Shown: one piece after another, positions 1-13,400 of the stretch
How the letters are laid out: every line of letters starts with the position of its first letter
How positions within the stretch are numbered: position 1 is the first letter of the stretch
Assembly (NCBI GenBank): GCA_034336665.1
Contig: CM067564.1
Location: 47,353,451 to 47,417,450 of the forward strand
Source of the DNA: Luscinia megarhynchos
Taxonomy: Eukaryota > Chordata > Aves > Passeriformes > Turdidae
DNA length: 64,000 bases
Direction of reading: 5' to 3'
Translations under genes and position numbers: made by a program
The notes under the pieces: model-generated
What the model saw: the letters and a program-made list of their open reading frames with translations, nothing else
Databases searched by the model: none
Told to the model about the DNA's origin: nothing

Positions 1-3000
1 TAGCAAGGAGAAATCCCATCCTGTGGCATCAAGAGAAAATGTAACACTTTGTGATGAGTGTGATACAAGTGCTGAGGTAAAGGGAGAGAGATGGAACTCG
101 TTGTTTCTGTTGTAGTTTCTAACCAAGAGTTGACAGAACTTTAATAAAGTCACACCCATTGCTGTCGCTACTGCTAATGGACCATCACCTATTCCATTCC
201 AAATTCCTATTGTCAGCTCTTTGAAACTCAGCTCTAAAATGAGGCTAAAGTAATGACACAGAGCTCCAGTGGTGGAGCGGTGTATTTTAAAGAAACTGAG
301 ATTCATTTTTTTTAGCTTGAGTCATGTTTTCCCCCATTGTTACTCACTCCTGTATCTAAGAAACAACCATTGTAACTTGCTATATGTTGATCAGCTCCAA
401 GAATAGAAAGCAACCAAAAGGCTTTGCCTTCCAAAGGCTCTGGGATAGTCCCTGTGAAATTAGCTGGCTGGCAGCGAGTAATTCCTAGCTGTGAAAGATA
501 TTTAAAAAAAAAGACCAAACCCTGTTGGCTGTAGAGATAAAGAAACCAGGGACCCAACAGCCATGGAGGCTGGCTGCCTCTTGAGCAGGGTTCATGGGAC
601 TATCTAAAGAAGCTTGCCACTGCCTGTTCGATATTCATTATTCAGAGAGAAGGATTCAGCCTGCAGGGTTGCTTAATCCAGCACTTTTCCTAAAGAGCTA
701 AGTATGCTTTACAAAAATTCATGATTGTGATATCATGTGCTAAGCTTCATTATCATGAAAAAGTAGAAGTGAACTGCCTCAGATGATTAAGATTTTAAAT
801 CACTTATTGTAAACGGCTTAAGGAAAGTTTCAGACCTCCTGACTCCCAGCACTGTGTAATGGCTACGTGACCACAGAAGCCAACACAGAAAGCCAGGTAA
901 TGAGAGCTGGAGTGTGCAAAAGTAGCCAGAAACACCCAAGTTTGATTTGTAGCTCTAAAGCTGTGCAACTGATGTGCTGTATTGACCATAGGTGAGTTGG
1001 TCGCTCATCATCTCTGTTGCTTAAAATAAGGGTAGCAATGCTCCTCTGCCTTTGTAAAATGCTTATTTTAGATCAGTGGATCAATATCTCTGTATCACTC
1101 TAGGAATTATTACCATCCGTAATGATGATAAAAAAAATCCTCTTATCCTTATCACAGGAGCACCACATAGCAAGTTATTCTGCTGTATTGCTAAGTGCAG
1201 ATTTATATATCAGATACCAGAAAGAAGTCAACTGGGTTAATAGTATGCACTGAAAAAATCTGCTAATAGCATGTGGGGAGAGCTGGATATACCATGAAAA
1301 TTGTGAAAAAGCTCAAAATGCATTTTTCTAAATCTTCTAGGCTCCTAATTGCATGATTTTTTAACAAAACATCACCAGGCACATGGGACAAGTGAACATT
1401 TCTGCAGACATTGATTACAAGGATTGGTTTTTTCATTCTTTCTTTGCCTTAAGAGCAGGTTAGAAAGGGAATAGCGAGTTACACCATGGTGAGACAATTT
1501 AATTGCTTGAAAATCCACTCAGAACTTTCAGATTCGAGGGTTTTCTTGATGAATTAGTCAAAGAAAATTAGTATTTGCATCACAATTAATTGCAGGGAAG
1601 GATGGGTGAGGAGACTTTTATGCTGTGGTTTTCTTTCCTCTGGATATTTACTGCTCCTTTCTGAGCTAAAGTAACACAAAGTGCCAGCTGTGGGAACACC
1701 CTAGATTAGGGGTCACCTTCTGAATTGAGTATCAGTAAGTGGTGGGAAGCAAGGACAATGGAAGTGCTGTGTTTTCAGTAGCTCTTCAGAAGCACCTCCA
1801 TGCCTTATTCTTTTTGCTGCAATGTGGTAACATTTTCACTTTTTCCAATCATTATGGCACATTTAATTTTGTTTTTCCTTGCTGAAACTCTTTTGCAGCT
1901 GGGAGGGAAGAAACACATCCAACTGACCAATGTCTCTGCTGGCCTTTGGCCAGTAACTACATCTCAGATTTCCATTACTGCAGTTTTGCAGCAATCCCTC
2001 CCAAGAGGCAATCCTGAAATGAAATAATTTTCAAGAGGCTTTATTCCAACAAGAGGATCATCGAGGCACAGTTAGAGAATATGGTCTTTGGTACCCATTT
2101 AATTCTATCTTTGTGTAAATTCCACTTACTGAAGTCTGTACTTTGCAGGGTGGGTAATTGAATGTCCAATTAGAAATGCTTCGAGGGAACCATGAGCTTC
2201 AGGAAATTTAAAATCTACAAGCTGTCATCTGGTCAATAGTCAAGTCAGTAGAGCTGAAGAGCTGAGGCATGGTTACAGGATGTGCCTCTTGTTACCTTTA
2301 TGTGCCTGTTATGCATAAACTGAAGAGCTTCACTGTGGCTTTTTCAAATTATTTTCTTTAGACTGAATTGTTGCACTTGGTCTCAGACCTGTCATTGTTT
2401 GTCTTAGGTAATACTCAACAACCAAATATCACTACAGCAAACAATTTGATGTACAATTTAGTTTGTAGATTAAATGTATTTTAGCCACCAAGACAAATTC
2501 ATTTGTGATATCTTCATTAGAAGGCTTTTTTCCAGGATATTCCTTCCTTCAGACTGGGATGTATTACCAGGAAAAGGAAAAGGGGGAAAAGGAGAAAAGG
2601 AAAAGTATAATGGCAATCTCAGCTAGAAACATTTTAACCCAACTAGAGCGTATTTTAAGGCACTTCAATTTCCATAGCTTTTTATTCAAGCCTTATCTTT
2701 TCCTTGAATAGAAGCTTTCATCTCAGAGGATCCCAACTACTCCTTGCAGGAGTATTTGGCAGCTTTTCACTTTTGTTTCTTCACAGAAATTGAAGAAAGA
2801 CTTGTTTGCAGTGTACTGGGAAGCTGTGGTGCAACCATTGCAGCACCAGCTGTGCAGCCAGCACTCACAGCACTGTGCTTGCTTGGGGGGCTTTGAAAAC
2901 CTCTTGGGTCTTCTTCTGTGTCAAAACTATGTTTTTAGACTTCCAAACAATGTCTCTGCATTTTGCATCTCCCTTTGGCTTCACTTTAAAACCTCTGGTA

Positions 3001-6000
3001 GACCATGGTGGCTTCATGAGGGAGGTTTCTTTCTAGGCATGAACCTTACCTAAGGCATCCATACATAAAAATGTTCTACCTCACCTGCAGCTCACAGGTG
3101 TTGATTTTGTGTTAGTCTGTGCAAGAACTGCTTGATTAATGTTTGTCAACACTTCTAGGAAAGCCTGAGATGAGAAGAATCACATGAATCAGGAGCTGAA
3201 ATGGGGCAGAGCTGAGCTTTCTTAAATATTTCAAATATTCAGTCACTCAAGCAGCAAGCCCTAGGTTTGGGATAGCCAGGATCAAGCCTATCACATTTCA
3301 TTGCTTTTTCAGAATTCTCTTTCAGTTTTTGGTGGGAGAGGGGTAAGGAGTAACCCTGTGAGTTTAGATGTTCTCTCAGCCAATGTGGCAGATGTGATAA
3401 TGGGCTCCAAAATTTCTCCCATGCCAGGGCTGGATGCTTTACACCAATTCTGCCTGCAGAAGGAAATTACTTCCAGCAGCCTTTCCCCAGTCACTCATTT
3501 ATCTGCTCTAGGGGGTGAGAAGGCAGCCTTGGAGAAGCAGCTAAATTTCTTACATCTTCTTTCTCCTTCCTTTTTTCTTTCTGTCAGTGATCCCTGACAT
3601 TTTTAAATCAGAGCTGATAAATAAGTGCAAGGTGTCTTGTAGGTTGGCTGTTTTTACAAAACAATCTATTTTTTGGTGTAACTAGGTAGCTGGTTGGAGA
3701 AAATGAAGTTATTTCAAGGCATTAGCTATAGAAATATCCCCCTCTCCATATTTTCCCTTCCAGAGAGCTCCACAGCTCCAGTGAGAAGGGAATAATTGAG
3801 TATCAGGACCAGAAATAGTTTTCTTGTAGCTGTGGGTCTGGAAGACCTTGTTCTGTGGCATGCCAGTCAATGCCATGTTTCATAGGATGAGGTAAGAGGC
3901 CACGGAAATCTTTCTTGTTTCCTTGCACCACGAGGCATGAAATCTGATTAGTCCTGTCCTCTTATAATTGTGATTTATGGTCCTAAGGCTGGCAGTGTGT
4001 TCCCAAAAGACCACCTGCCCCCGTGTGACACACTGAGAGTGTGCTGCAAAGGGCTTCCCCAACCCTTCAGAAACAGAAAGAAATGAAATCCAGTGTCCTT
4101 GGACACCAACTTGTGATTAAAGTCTGGGTGCCCAACTAAACCATCCTCCTCAAGCACATGTGTCCCCCAGGAGGAAAATCAAGGTCCTGCCATTGACTGT
4201 GGCAGTAAATACAAGCATTTCAGAAGAACAGCTTTTCTGAACACCTAAATTGTAAATGCAAAGTGATTGAGTTAAATAGACCAAATCCTATGACACAGGC
4301 TTAACTCCCTTCCAGTGTGGCAGTCTGATCATGGAGGAAAGGCATCCACAGTTCACACATAATAAAATATATGATCCCATATTCCATGCACAGTAAAATA
4401 TATATGCACACATAATAAATATACAAATGTTGTGTGTGAGTGTCCAGGTTTGGTAGCTGAAAAATAAACCTTGAATGTGACTACATGTAGCAGTGTTTGG
4501 AAGGATGCTTAAATTAACAAATTTTTAATTGGGGCACTTAATGGCAACCTCTTAAAATCTGGATTTTCAAATAATTTAGAAATAACGTTGTCTACTGAAT
4601 TTTTGCCAGGTTATTGAGGTAAATTGGAAATTTACTGTGGAAATGGCCACTGTCCATCGGTGGGAAATGGCCTGCTGAAGGGAGATAACAAGGGGACTTA
4701 ACCTTGTAGCCTCTGGCTGGCACACCCTAATTAAAATGCAACCCCATCCTCTCTGTGGAATGCTGCTTCCAAATGCTCAAATTCAAGATGCATAACCTCA
4801 TTCATCAGGCATTCCCCTTGCCCAAAGAACAAGTTTCTTTCAAATTAGTACAGAGATCTGCTACAAAGGTCTTTTTGCTCCATGACAAAGGCAACGAGAC
4901 CCATGCAAATGGTTTTGGGCTGAGGAGTGAGGAGTGAGGCTTTGCAGAAAGTACCCAGCAGCTGAGCCCTGTGGTTAAAAAGAGAGAAATCTTAAGGGAG
5001 GGAAGGGGGAGTCTGCTTTATCTTGAGGGGAATGCAGCCTTATTTCTCTGCTGATTCACATTTCTTTTGAGACCTGCTAATCGCAACATCTCTCAGTAAG
5101 TTATTTAACAGCAGAACTGCTGGGGAGAAATTGTGATAAATGCATAAACTGTGTCTTACTGATTTTTGTTGACATTTTACATGCTTCTCATGCATTTGAA
5201 ACCTCCATCCAGTAATTGTCACTATAGTACACACTCCTGGATAGTGAGAGCCAAAGAAGTGTATGAATCAATTTCTTGACCATTATCAACAATATTATTC
5301 AAGGCTCTGTATGGGGTTCCTTTTCTGCCCTCCAGTATTTCTCTTATTTCTGCTCATCCCCCACTGAATTTGCAAGAAAAGAATAATGCTAATAACAGAA
5401 ATGGTGTTAAGAAAGATTACTTTGAGATGGTAAATTTGGGCCTCTTTAATTTTAGTGCACAGCAGCAATATGGAATCTAGGAGAAGTACTGTCGATTATT
5501 TACCCTTCTACTGCACATTTTATCTAGATTTCTGTACAGAAAGCTGGTTTGTTACATCATATTCTTTGACAGAAATTTGTTGCTGAACAAGACTAGTATA
5601 GCATTGTGTAGTGTGGCTAAACCGTAGTGAGACATCATCAGCTGTTTTGTTACCTAAGAAATACAGAGTCACAATGCTGTGGTGAAGTGTGGGTAAAAGA
5701 ATTCTGGTTTCTTATTTTTATGATGCTCATCTATCAGCCAGAGCTACATAAGCCAGCTTAGGTTCTCTGGAATCAAGGGCCTTTACATTAAAGAGAAAAA
5801 AAAATACCGCATGATGCAAAAATGCATTGACTTTATTTTCATGACTAGATGTAGTGCTTTTGGGTAATGATCAGGCATTGCTTTCTCTTACTGTTGTTTG
5901 ATTAAAATGTGAATACAGTCTTGACTTGATAATCTTACCAGGTACACACAGAGCTAAAAAGAAAAGGTATTCTATGCCTCAAATTGATTTGCATAAACCA

Positions 6001-7398
6001 AACAATCTGTTGATTGCTGGATTGCAAAATGGTTTATTTTGCCCATTGGCCACAGGGGCAACAATATTGTATTTTTGATGCCAGAATGCAGCTTTCATGC
6101 ATTAGCTCTAAAATGACAATATGCTTTAGCCTCTCAGTGCTTAGATCTGCTTCATTTGGAAATCTTTTAAGTAGTAATAATAATAATGTTTTGAGGAAAT
6201 TGAGTGGAACACTAAATTATTCTCTGAAACCTAAGTTCAAACTGTGCAAGACTAAGGGAGCTGAAAATCAATGCACTTTTAAAGTCATTAGAGATCACAA
6301 GTGAAATAAGTCTGTGTTGCTTTAGCTAAGCTTTTAGTGTGCCATGGTATTATTACAAAATCAGCCTGAATCTGCATTAATTTCACAGTCTTTTTCTTTA
6401 AGATGCCCAGGGGTGCATGAAGAATAAAATGTAAATCTCAGGAGGCAATGTTTTTATTAGCCAAAAGGGCAGTGAGTCATGCACTGAAAATGTTGACCTG
6501 CACCATGCCCAGTGTAGGTATGGCTGACAATAGTAAAAGGGTGGAAAAAAAGCCCAGGCATTAGCCTACTGGCTTTTCATTATGATTTTAAAGGCTGAAG
6601 AGTGGAAAAAATGAGTGATTTTTTTTTCAGTTATTCATGCAAATAGCTTCAGAATTGTTCAAGCTGGCAATAGCTTTCACAGATCAAAGAATTATACTTG
6701 TACCTAGAACTCAGAGAAACAAATACCATAAGGATTTTTATTTTAAAATGTTACCTTCTCAAATGTTGAGATTCCACCTACATTACTGAATTTTGTCCGA
6801 GTCTTTTCAGAAATAGTCACAGGATACACAGTGGAGTTTTTCTCATTCTTATTTGTATGATCTTTCTTGGTGCATCACAGTAATTTGTGATGTTATGGAC
6901 CCCTTTATTAAATTCTCATTTCAGCTGTCAGTGATGCCGACATTTATTCACTATCCACAGTTTACCTACACAAAAGCCAGAGTAAGCAATTGTTAATGCA
7001 TGGTCTGAATAGATTTAACTATGCAATCCAAAGGCTACATAAAAGCCTTATTTATTTCAAACCCTGTGGCTGAAGAACAAAAACAGTAACAAAACAGAAC
7101 AAACAAGCAAACAAAACAAAAAAGAAAAACAAAGCAAAACAAACAAAAACAAAACAAAACAAAACAAAATCCCTTCTTGTCACCCATCCCCACCTAATTT
7201 TTTTTCTTTCATCTATGGTCAGATTAGCAAGTCAGCACTGTCAATAAATAAACTAGAGAAGTTGTTTATTTTTATGTACTACTGAGAACAGTGTCGTCTT
7301 GTGGCCGTTCTCGTAGACTGTGTTGGTTTAACAAGCGTCCAACCCTTTTGTCTTGTTGTTTTTTGTCTTTCCTGCTCCCTGTCCCCTTGTTCCCACAG
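1..7398 (+). other. CELF2: CELF2 intron, 5' end outside window
   Basis: This is AT-rich intronic sequence up to the acceptor at 7398. The upstream RRM2 exon is not in the window. I see no exon, RNA gene or clear transposable element. An A-rich (AAAAC)n-like tract lies at 7081-7170, and a U-rich, UGU-containing stretch at about 7346-7398 precedes the exon. Confidence 0.85.
7081..7170. repeat. (AAAAC)n-like A-rich simple repeat
   Basis: The sequence is almost pure A and C, with repeated AAAAC and AAACA units. It lies about 230 bp upstream of the acceptor at 7398. Confidence 0.85.
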
Positions 7399-7478
7399 GC
7401 TGTGCGTTTGTCACATTTTCTACAAGGGCAATGGCACAGAATGCAATCAAAGCCATGCACCAGTCTCAGACCATGGAG
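7399..7478 (+). CDS. CELF2: CELF2 exon: end of RRM2 (80 nt)
   Basis: The acceptor is a long pyrimidine tract ending in CCCACAG at 7398, and the donor is GAG|GTACAG. The exon starts with the last two bases of a Gly codon (phase 1) and ends on a complete codon. It encodes [20 protein letters not shown] plus HQSQTME. The first residues are the RNP1 strand of RRM2, with two RNA-stacking Phe residues, and the rest is the second RRM helix. The 80-nt length matches what I recall for this exon in CELF genes. Confidence 0.95.
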
Positions 7479-10400
7479 GTACAGTACTGTATCATTTGCC
7501 CTTTCTTTGTTTTCTTTGTGCAAATGATTGCGAATGGTAAAGCCATGCTCTCCTGGATCAGATCAGACACATGACAATCACAGATTTAAATTTTTTACCA
7601 GCTCACTCTACCTGTCTTTGTGAAGCTTTATTTTTCTCCATCACCTAAAAGAGCACAATAAGGCTGCTGTGTGGTATCCAAACACAGCTCTCAATCCTGT
7701 TTTTAGTGGCATTCAGCAGAAAATAGAAAAACTGTGAATACCACTCCTCAGTCGTACTTAAAGTATCTCTGATGAGTAAATTACCTCTATTTTTAACACA
7801 AGTTCCCCCCAAAGAAAAATCGTAGTTTCTTTTAAATAGATTTCTAAGTGTTGTGGTTTGCACTGCTCTGAGAAAAAGCTCAAGAGATTTTACATGGCCA
7901 CGCTGAGTTACTAGTGCATGTGTTTTTCTGCAAATAGAATCTCTTTTTAAGTTAATATTATTTCGCCTTCTTCATGTAGCCAATAAAAATGCTAATGATG
8001 ACAGAGCATATCAGAGTGTGGCACTTCCTGCAGAGCACCATCATGGCTGGCCCCTCACAAGCAACACTCTTCATTCCTTTCCAAACTCCCTCTGTGGCCT
8101 TGTATTTTATCATGATGAGCAACGCAAAACTTTAAACTGGCTCACTTAAAGTGACTTTATCTGCTGGCTAATGATCTGGTCATTGGAGTGGTTATCGAAT
8201 GCCACAGCTTGTCTGGCAATCTCAAAACTTTTTTCAGTCTGTGATTTTTGTCATGGTCTTTCAGAATTTTGCACAAAAAACCGCACAAGTATGAAATCTT
8301 TACTTACTCTGGATCTTCTAGCTTATCATTGGAGAGTGCATGTTATACTGTATTATGTATACTGTATCTTCGTGTAGTGATGATTTTTCTCAGAGGTGGC
8401 ATTGATGTTATGTGCACTTGTTTCTCTTTTTTTTTTTAATTACTATTATTATTTCTTTTTCCACCAGGACCTTTCAATTTTATTTTTTTTTCTCTCAGTG
8501 ATTTTCCTTTGCAATGCTCTAGTCTCCCAAAGCATGCTGGGTGCTAAACAATCATTATTGCGTCATGTCGTTGAGCTGCTTTGTGTAACGAGCCAAGCGG
8601 GGACTCCAGGGGTGGGAGGGTGGACAGAGGACAAGGAGGAGAGAAGATAAAATTCAAGCCAGTGCATGAAAATGTCACTAACTGTTTCCTGTATAGTACA
8701 AGTAATGATATCAGCATTGCAAAGCTATTGTCTTTCCAAACATCACGTTTGAATTTGGTTGAGCTTCTTTTATAATCAATGTGTTTTCTTTTCAGTGCAA
8801 TGCATTTTTAGACCCTGGGTATACAGTTTTAGTTGAGAATCTGCCAATGAGATGAGAATAAATGAAATAATCTTTACTAGAAAGCTGCTGTTATACAGTC
8901 TATGCAGTCTGACAGTATATTGGGAAAAAACTGCCACTTTGAGTCTCTGGAATAATACCTGTAGTAATTTGTCTGCCGTGCACTACTCCATTAATTCAGA
9001 TCTATATGTTTTACTGGGTTTGATTCCAAGTAAAATGGAAATGTTTATTGGTAATACTGTGTTTTACCTATATTTTCCATGTGTTTTAATGTATTTTTCC
9101 ATCTAGCAAAATGAATTTTACAAAGGTCTACTTCTGAAGACAGTAAAATAAAGACGTAACACCTCCCAGACAAATTCTCCCAGTCCTCTGTTTCATGCAC
9201 CACTCCATAGGGGGCTGCATTTTAACAGGATACTCTTAACGAGATTAGTTCTGTAGAACAGTTACTCTTGGATCAAAATCCTTCTCAACACCTTTAGAGA
9301 CACCATCAGTGAGATCCCCAAATTGCGAGGCAATTCCTAATATTCTGCCCTTTGAACATCTGGATCTTTGTGTCAGTTGAACTTAGACTGAGCCCCTTCT
9401 TGGGAAGAAGCTGTGCACCCTCCCTCTCCATGGAGGAGGGACTCAACCTCACAACAGAAAAAGATGAAGGCAGCACCAGCTGTTGGGAGAAAATGGTGCT
9501 GAATGGCATGGAAATATGAAACCATTGAATCAGGAGGGGAGGTGCACCTTGTGTGTGTGTGCTGGAAGCTTCCTCTCAAAGTAGAAAATAGAACTGCATC
9601 AAATAGGAATCACCCTGTATACAAAAAAAAATATTTGCTCCCTTTTGCCAATAGTCTTCTAGTGAAAAGTTAAATTGGGTTGACTAGTGTTACATATCAA
9701 CCCTCAGCCTGAAACAGTCATCCTTGGACACTTTGGTTTCATGTTCTTTTGCAAACAAAAGTGGGCTTAGGGGAAGATGCTTAGTACACAATTGCATTTC
9801 AACCCAATTACTACAGATTTTTTTTTCCTTTTTTATTATTTTCAGTTCTTTAGCATGCATCATTGACCAAGATGAATTTTCAAAGAGGGCTAAGAAAGAA
9901 CAATGAGGTTGTTAAGTTCAGATGAACACGTCTCATAGAATAATGCATTCTCTTACTGCTCTTTCCACCTGACTTACTGACCTGGTTAAATCAACTGATT
10001 TTTAAAATATAATTGCTGCTCTGAAGTGTTTGCTCTTCTGTTTCTTTTCTGTAGAGTTTTTGTTTGTTTGTTTGTTTAAATCATTCAAATGCAGCAGCAG
10101 TAGAGACACTAATTTGTTATCATGGAGTAAATTTGATACAACAATAGCAAGCCTTTTCTCATATAGAGCCACTTGCTAGATATAATCTCAGTCTTCAGAA
10201 TGTTTGCTTTCTTGAAAATGATGAAGTGATGAAATATAGAGCAGACAGTGAAAAAATGAATTATAGATTCATAAATTGCAGAGATATTGTTTTTATACAA
10301 TTTACTGACATTTAAGCATTCATAAATATGTCAGCTGTAGTGTTGAATGCTGAACTACCAAACTGAAAACTCAAATAACCACATAATATTTCTTCCTTTG

Positions 10401-13400
10401 ATACTCATTTCTATTTCTTTGGAAATATACTTGATTCTCCTGTACATCCAGGCAGAAGGCAGTAAGTTCCAGTTGTTCTTAGCCCAGTGTTATCAAACCT
10501 CATATAAGATAGAAACATCTTGCTTTTTTTTATTAGCAAAATCAGAAAAATATCTCTCACATCCTCTACCCCCTGGCTCCTTTTTCTTTCTTCTTTTTTT
10601 TCTAAATGATCTTATTTTTAATATTAGTATAAAAATCACTAGAGAGAGGTAATTGTGTAACAAGCCAACTCCTTCATAATCTTTATTTGATTGCTGGAGC
10701 GTTATGCATCTCCTTTCTTCCTCACTGAAACACTGAAAGACATTTTTACAATGAAACACACAGGAAAAGAATTGGAGGTGGAATAATAAACCACAAGCAA
10801 TGATTTTCTAAGATAATTCTAAAGGAACAGTGTTCATGGGGGATCTTTATATGAGAGATTGTTATTACTATTATTATTATTATTATTACTACTACTACTA
10901 TTATTGTTATTACTATTGCGGTTTATTTCATCATTTCATCTGATGATTTGTAATATTTTTATCACTCGTCCTAGTGTGAGGTTTTTCAGAGAAAAGGTAC
11001 ATGGCTGCTTTTTGTAAGTAATTGAGAGCAGGAACTTTTCTGGAGATGTTCATAGTGTTGTGAGAGCAGCCATGGGAAGAGTAGGTGAAGTATAACCCTG
11101 CTCTGCATCCCACACTCTACATTTTGGCTAAAGCACTGCTGTGTTTCTTGACTTGAGTCACTTATCACTCCTGCCATTGTGTTCACATTGAAGTTAGACA
11201 AGAAATTAGTATAACAAAGCATGGCAAGTGGAGTTATTCATTGGATGCTGTGAAGTTGAAAAGCAGTATGAAATGGATTGACAGTGTTTGATGACTCATA
11301 AAATGCTTGAATTAATTTGAAGAACTGAATCATTGCAGTATATAGTTTGCTTTCTTGATCTGAAAAAAATTAAGACTTGAAAGGTTAAAATATGAAACAT
11401 TTCTTAGCAGGGAAAAAACAGAAAGAAATCAACAGAGACATCTTTCATAATCATGTCTCATTGTCTCAGTGACTTTGCCCAAAAATGCCTAATTTGAAGT
11501 CCAAGCAAAATTCCAGTTTCTCTCAAAAGTCCATTTGGTCTGTGACCTCCCACTTCTTCCCAAGGGTCCCTCAGCCATGGGTGAGGAATAGGCTGCAGAC
11601 CAGACCTCTAGCTGCTTTTCTTACAGCTTCCCTATTTCCTAAGGCATCTTACAGCCTTGCCATACCATGTATCAAGAGGCTGATAGAAGCAATAGAAGAA
11701 GTGGTGGCAATCAGGAATGGGCTGCTATCACCAGAACTAGTCCCTTTTGGTCTGCATCCTGCCCTTTGTTCCCATCTCAAGGGTGCTTGACACAAAGCGT
11801 GCCTGGGAGCGGACCGCAGGTGGGTGAACTGGCCGGGGGTCCTTGGAGTGAGCAGGGCCAGTGCCTTGCTGAGGTAAATCTGCTGCTCCCAGTCTCTTCA
11901 GGGCGCCCACACCAGCTGCACTGAGCGTGATGGCACAGCCAGACGGCCGTGGCAGGGCAGTGTTGGCTGTGTGGTCCCTGGCAGCACCGAGCTTGGACAC
12001 GTCTCCCTTTGGCGTTCCCTGAAAACAGACTGCACACAAAGCATCGCTCCATCTCATCAGCTGTGAAGCTTAATTAAAGAGGACTGGTACACTTTGCTGT
12101 CTCTGGCAGCAATTTTGATAGCTAGAAGGAAAAGAGAGCCTGAGGAAAGGTGCTTTATAAAAAGAGCTGGGGAATCCATAATTTCTCCATAGCCTCTTTT
12201 CATAAGAACCTGAAAATCTTAGTCCTTGCAGTCCTACACACGCCAGTCACAAAGAGAGGGTGAACGATCTGGTTGTGCCAGTGCCAGTGGCCCTACAGGA
12301 CATGGCTGAGCTCACAGGGCAAGGGTGACCCGGTGTGATTTAACCCTTCTGTCTCTCCCAATCTGTCCAACCACAGGGCTGCTCTTCGCCAATTGTGGTG
12401 AAGTTTGCTGACACCCAAAAGGACAAGGAGCAGCGGCGTTTGCAGCAGCAGCTGGCTCAGCAGATGCAACAGCTCAATACTGCCACTTGGGGAAACCTCA
12501 CAGGTCTTGGAGGACTCACACCACAATATCTAGCTGTAAGTTCATTTCAGAGGTGGTGGCTGTACTATACTCTATTTATTTTAGGACCATGGTAAATCAG
12601 TTCTACTAAACTCCCTGCAGTAAATTGCTAAATTGTCCAGGATGTCCAGTGTGTCTTCTTCTGCGTGTGTTTATCTGCAAAACAAATCATAGACTCATAG
12701 AAAGGCTTGGGTTGGGAGGGAACTTAAAGATCATCTAGTTCCAACCCCTCCACTGTAAATATAATTTGATTCCATTCATTTTATTAGGGGTTTTGAATGT
12801 TAGAGTCTAGTTTTTATAGGTGGAATAAAATTTAAGTTCTTCCTTAAGGATAGATGATGGATAGGGATAGGGATAGGGATAGGGATAGGGATAGGGATAG
12901 GGATAGGGATAGGGATAGGGATAGGGATAGGGATAGATTCCTTAAGGACAGATGGGTAGATGGGCCATATCCATATGGTGCAGCCTCTAAACTACAATGT
13001 TGTGGTTCAATCATCAAATTTCCACATTTTGATTTGGAAATGGCTTTTGCTTTAATGCATGGTTCTGTCGATGTTAAACATGCATGGTTCATATCCCCTC
13101 ATCCAGAAAGTGAATATGGCCAGGAAAAGCCATAAATTTAAAATGGTCTTTTCTTTGGCCCATTTGTAAGATGAGAAACATGTGGTAGCTGCTGTCCCTG
13201 CTGGAAAATCTGAAATCCACTGCCACATGTCTTCAGTCCTGGATGGCCAAGACAGGCTCCCCTTCATCACAGCTGAGAGGGAGCCTCTGCCTTTTGTGGC
13301 TCTGGAGTTGAGAGATCTGGTTAAGGAGCTTTAGGATAACCTGAGGGCTCCTCATGGTTCCAAGTGAGACAAATATAACCTCACAAAGTCCAAGGCCAAG

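Noticed and set aside
10061..10079. Functional CELF binding site (TTTG)n
   Set aside because: It matches a GU-rich element but is a plain microsatellite far from any exon, so position gives no support.
11485..11790. Cassette exon using the acceptor at 11626
   Set aside because: The CELF2 frame would meet TGA after about 18 codons, and no matching conserved protein segment is known to me.
12844..13135. ORFs encoding (RD)n and (LS)n on opposite strands
   Set aside because: Direct translation of the (GGATAG)13 array; no flanking coding signal.
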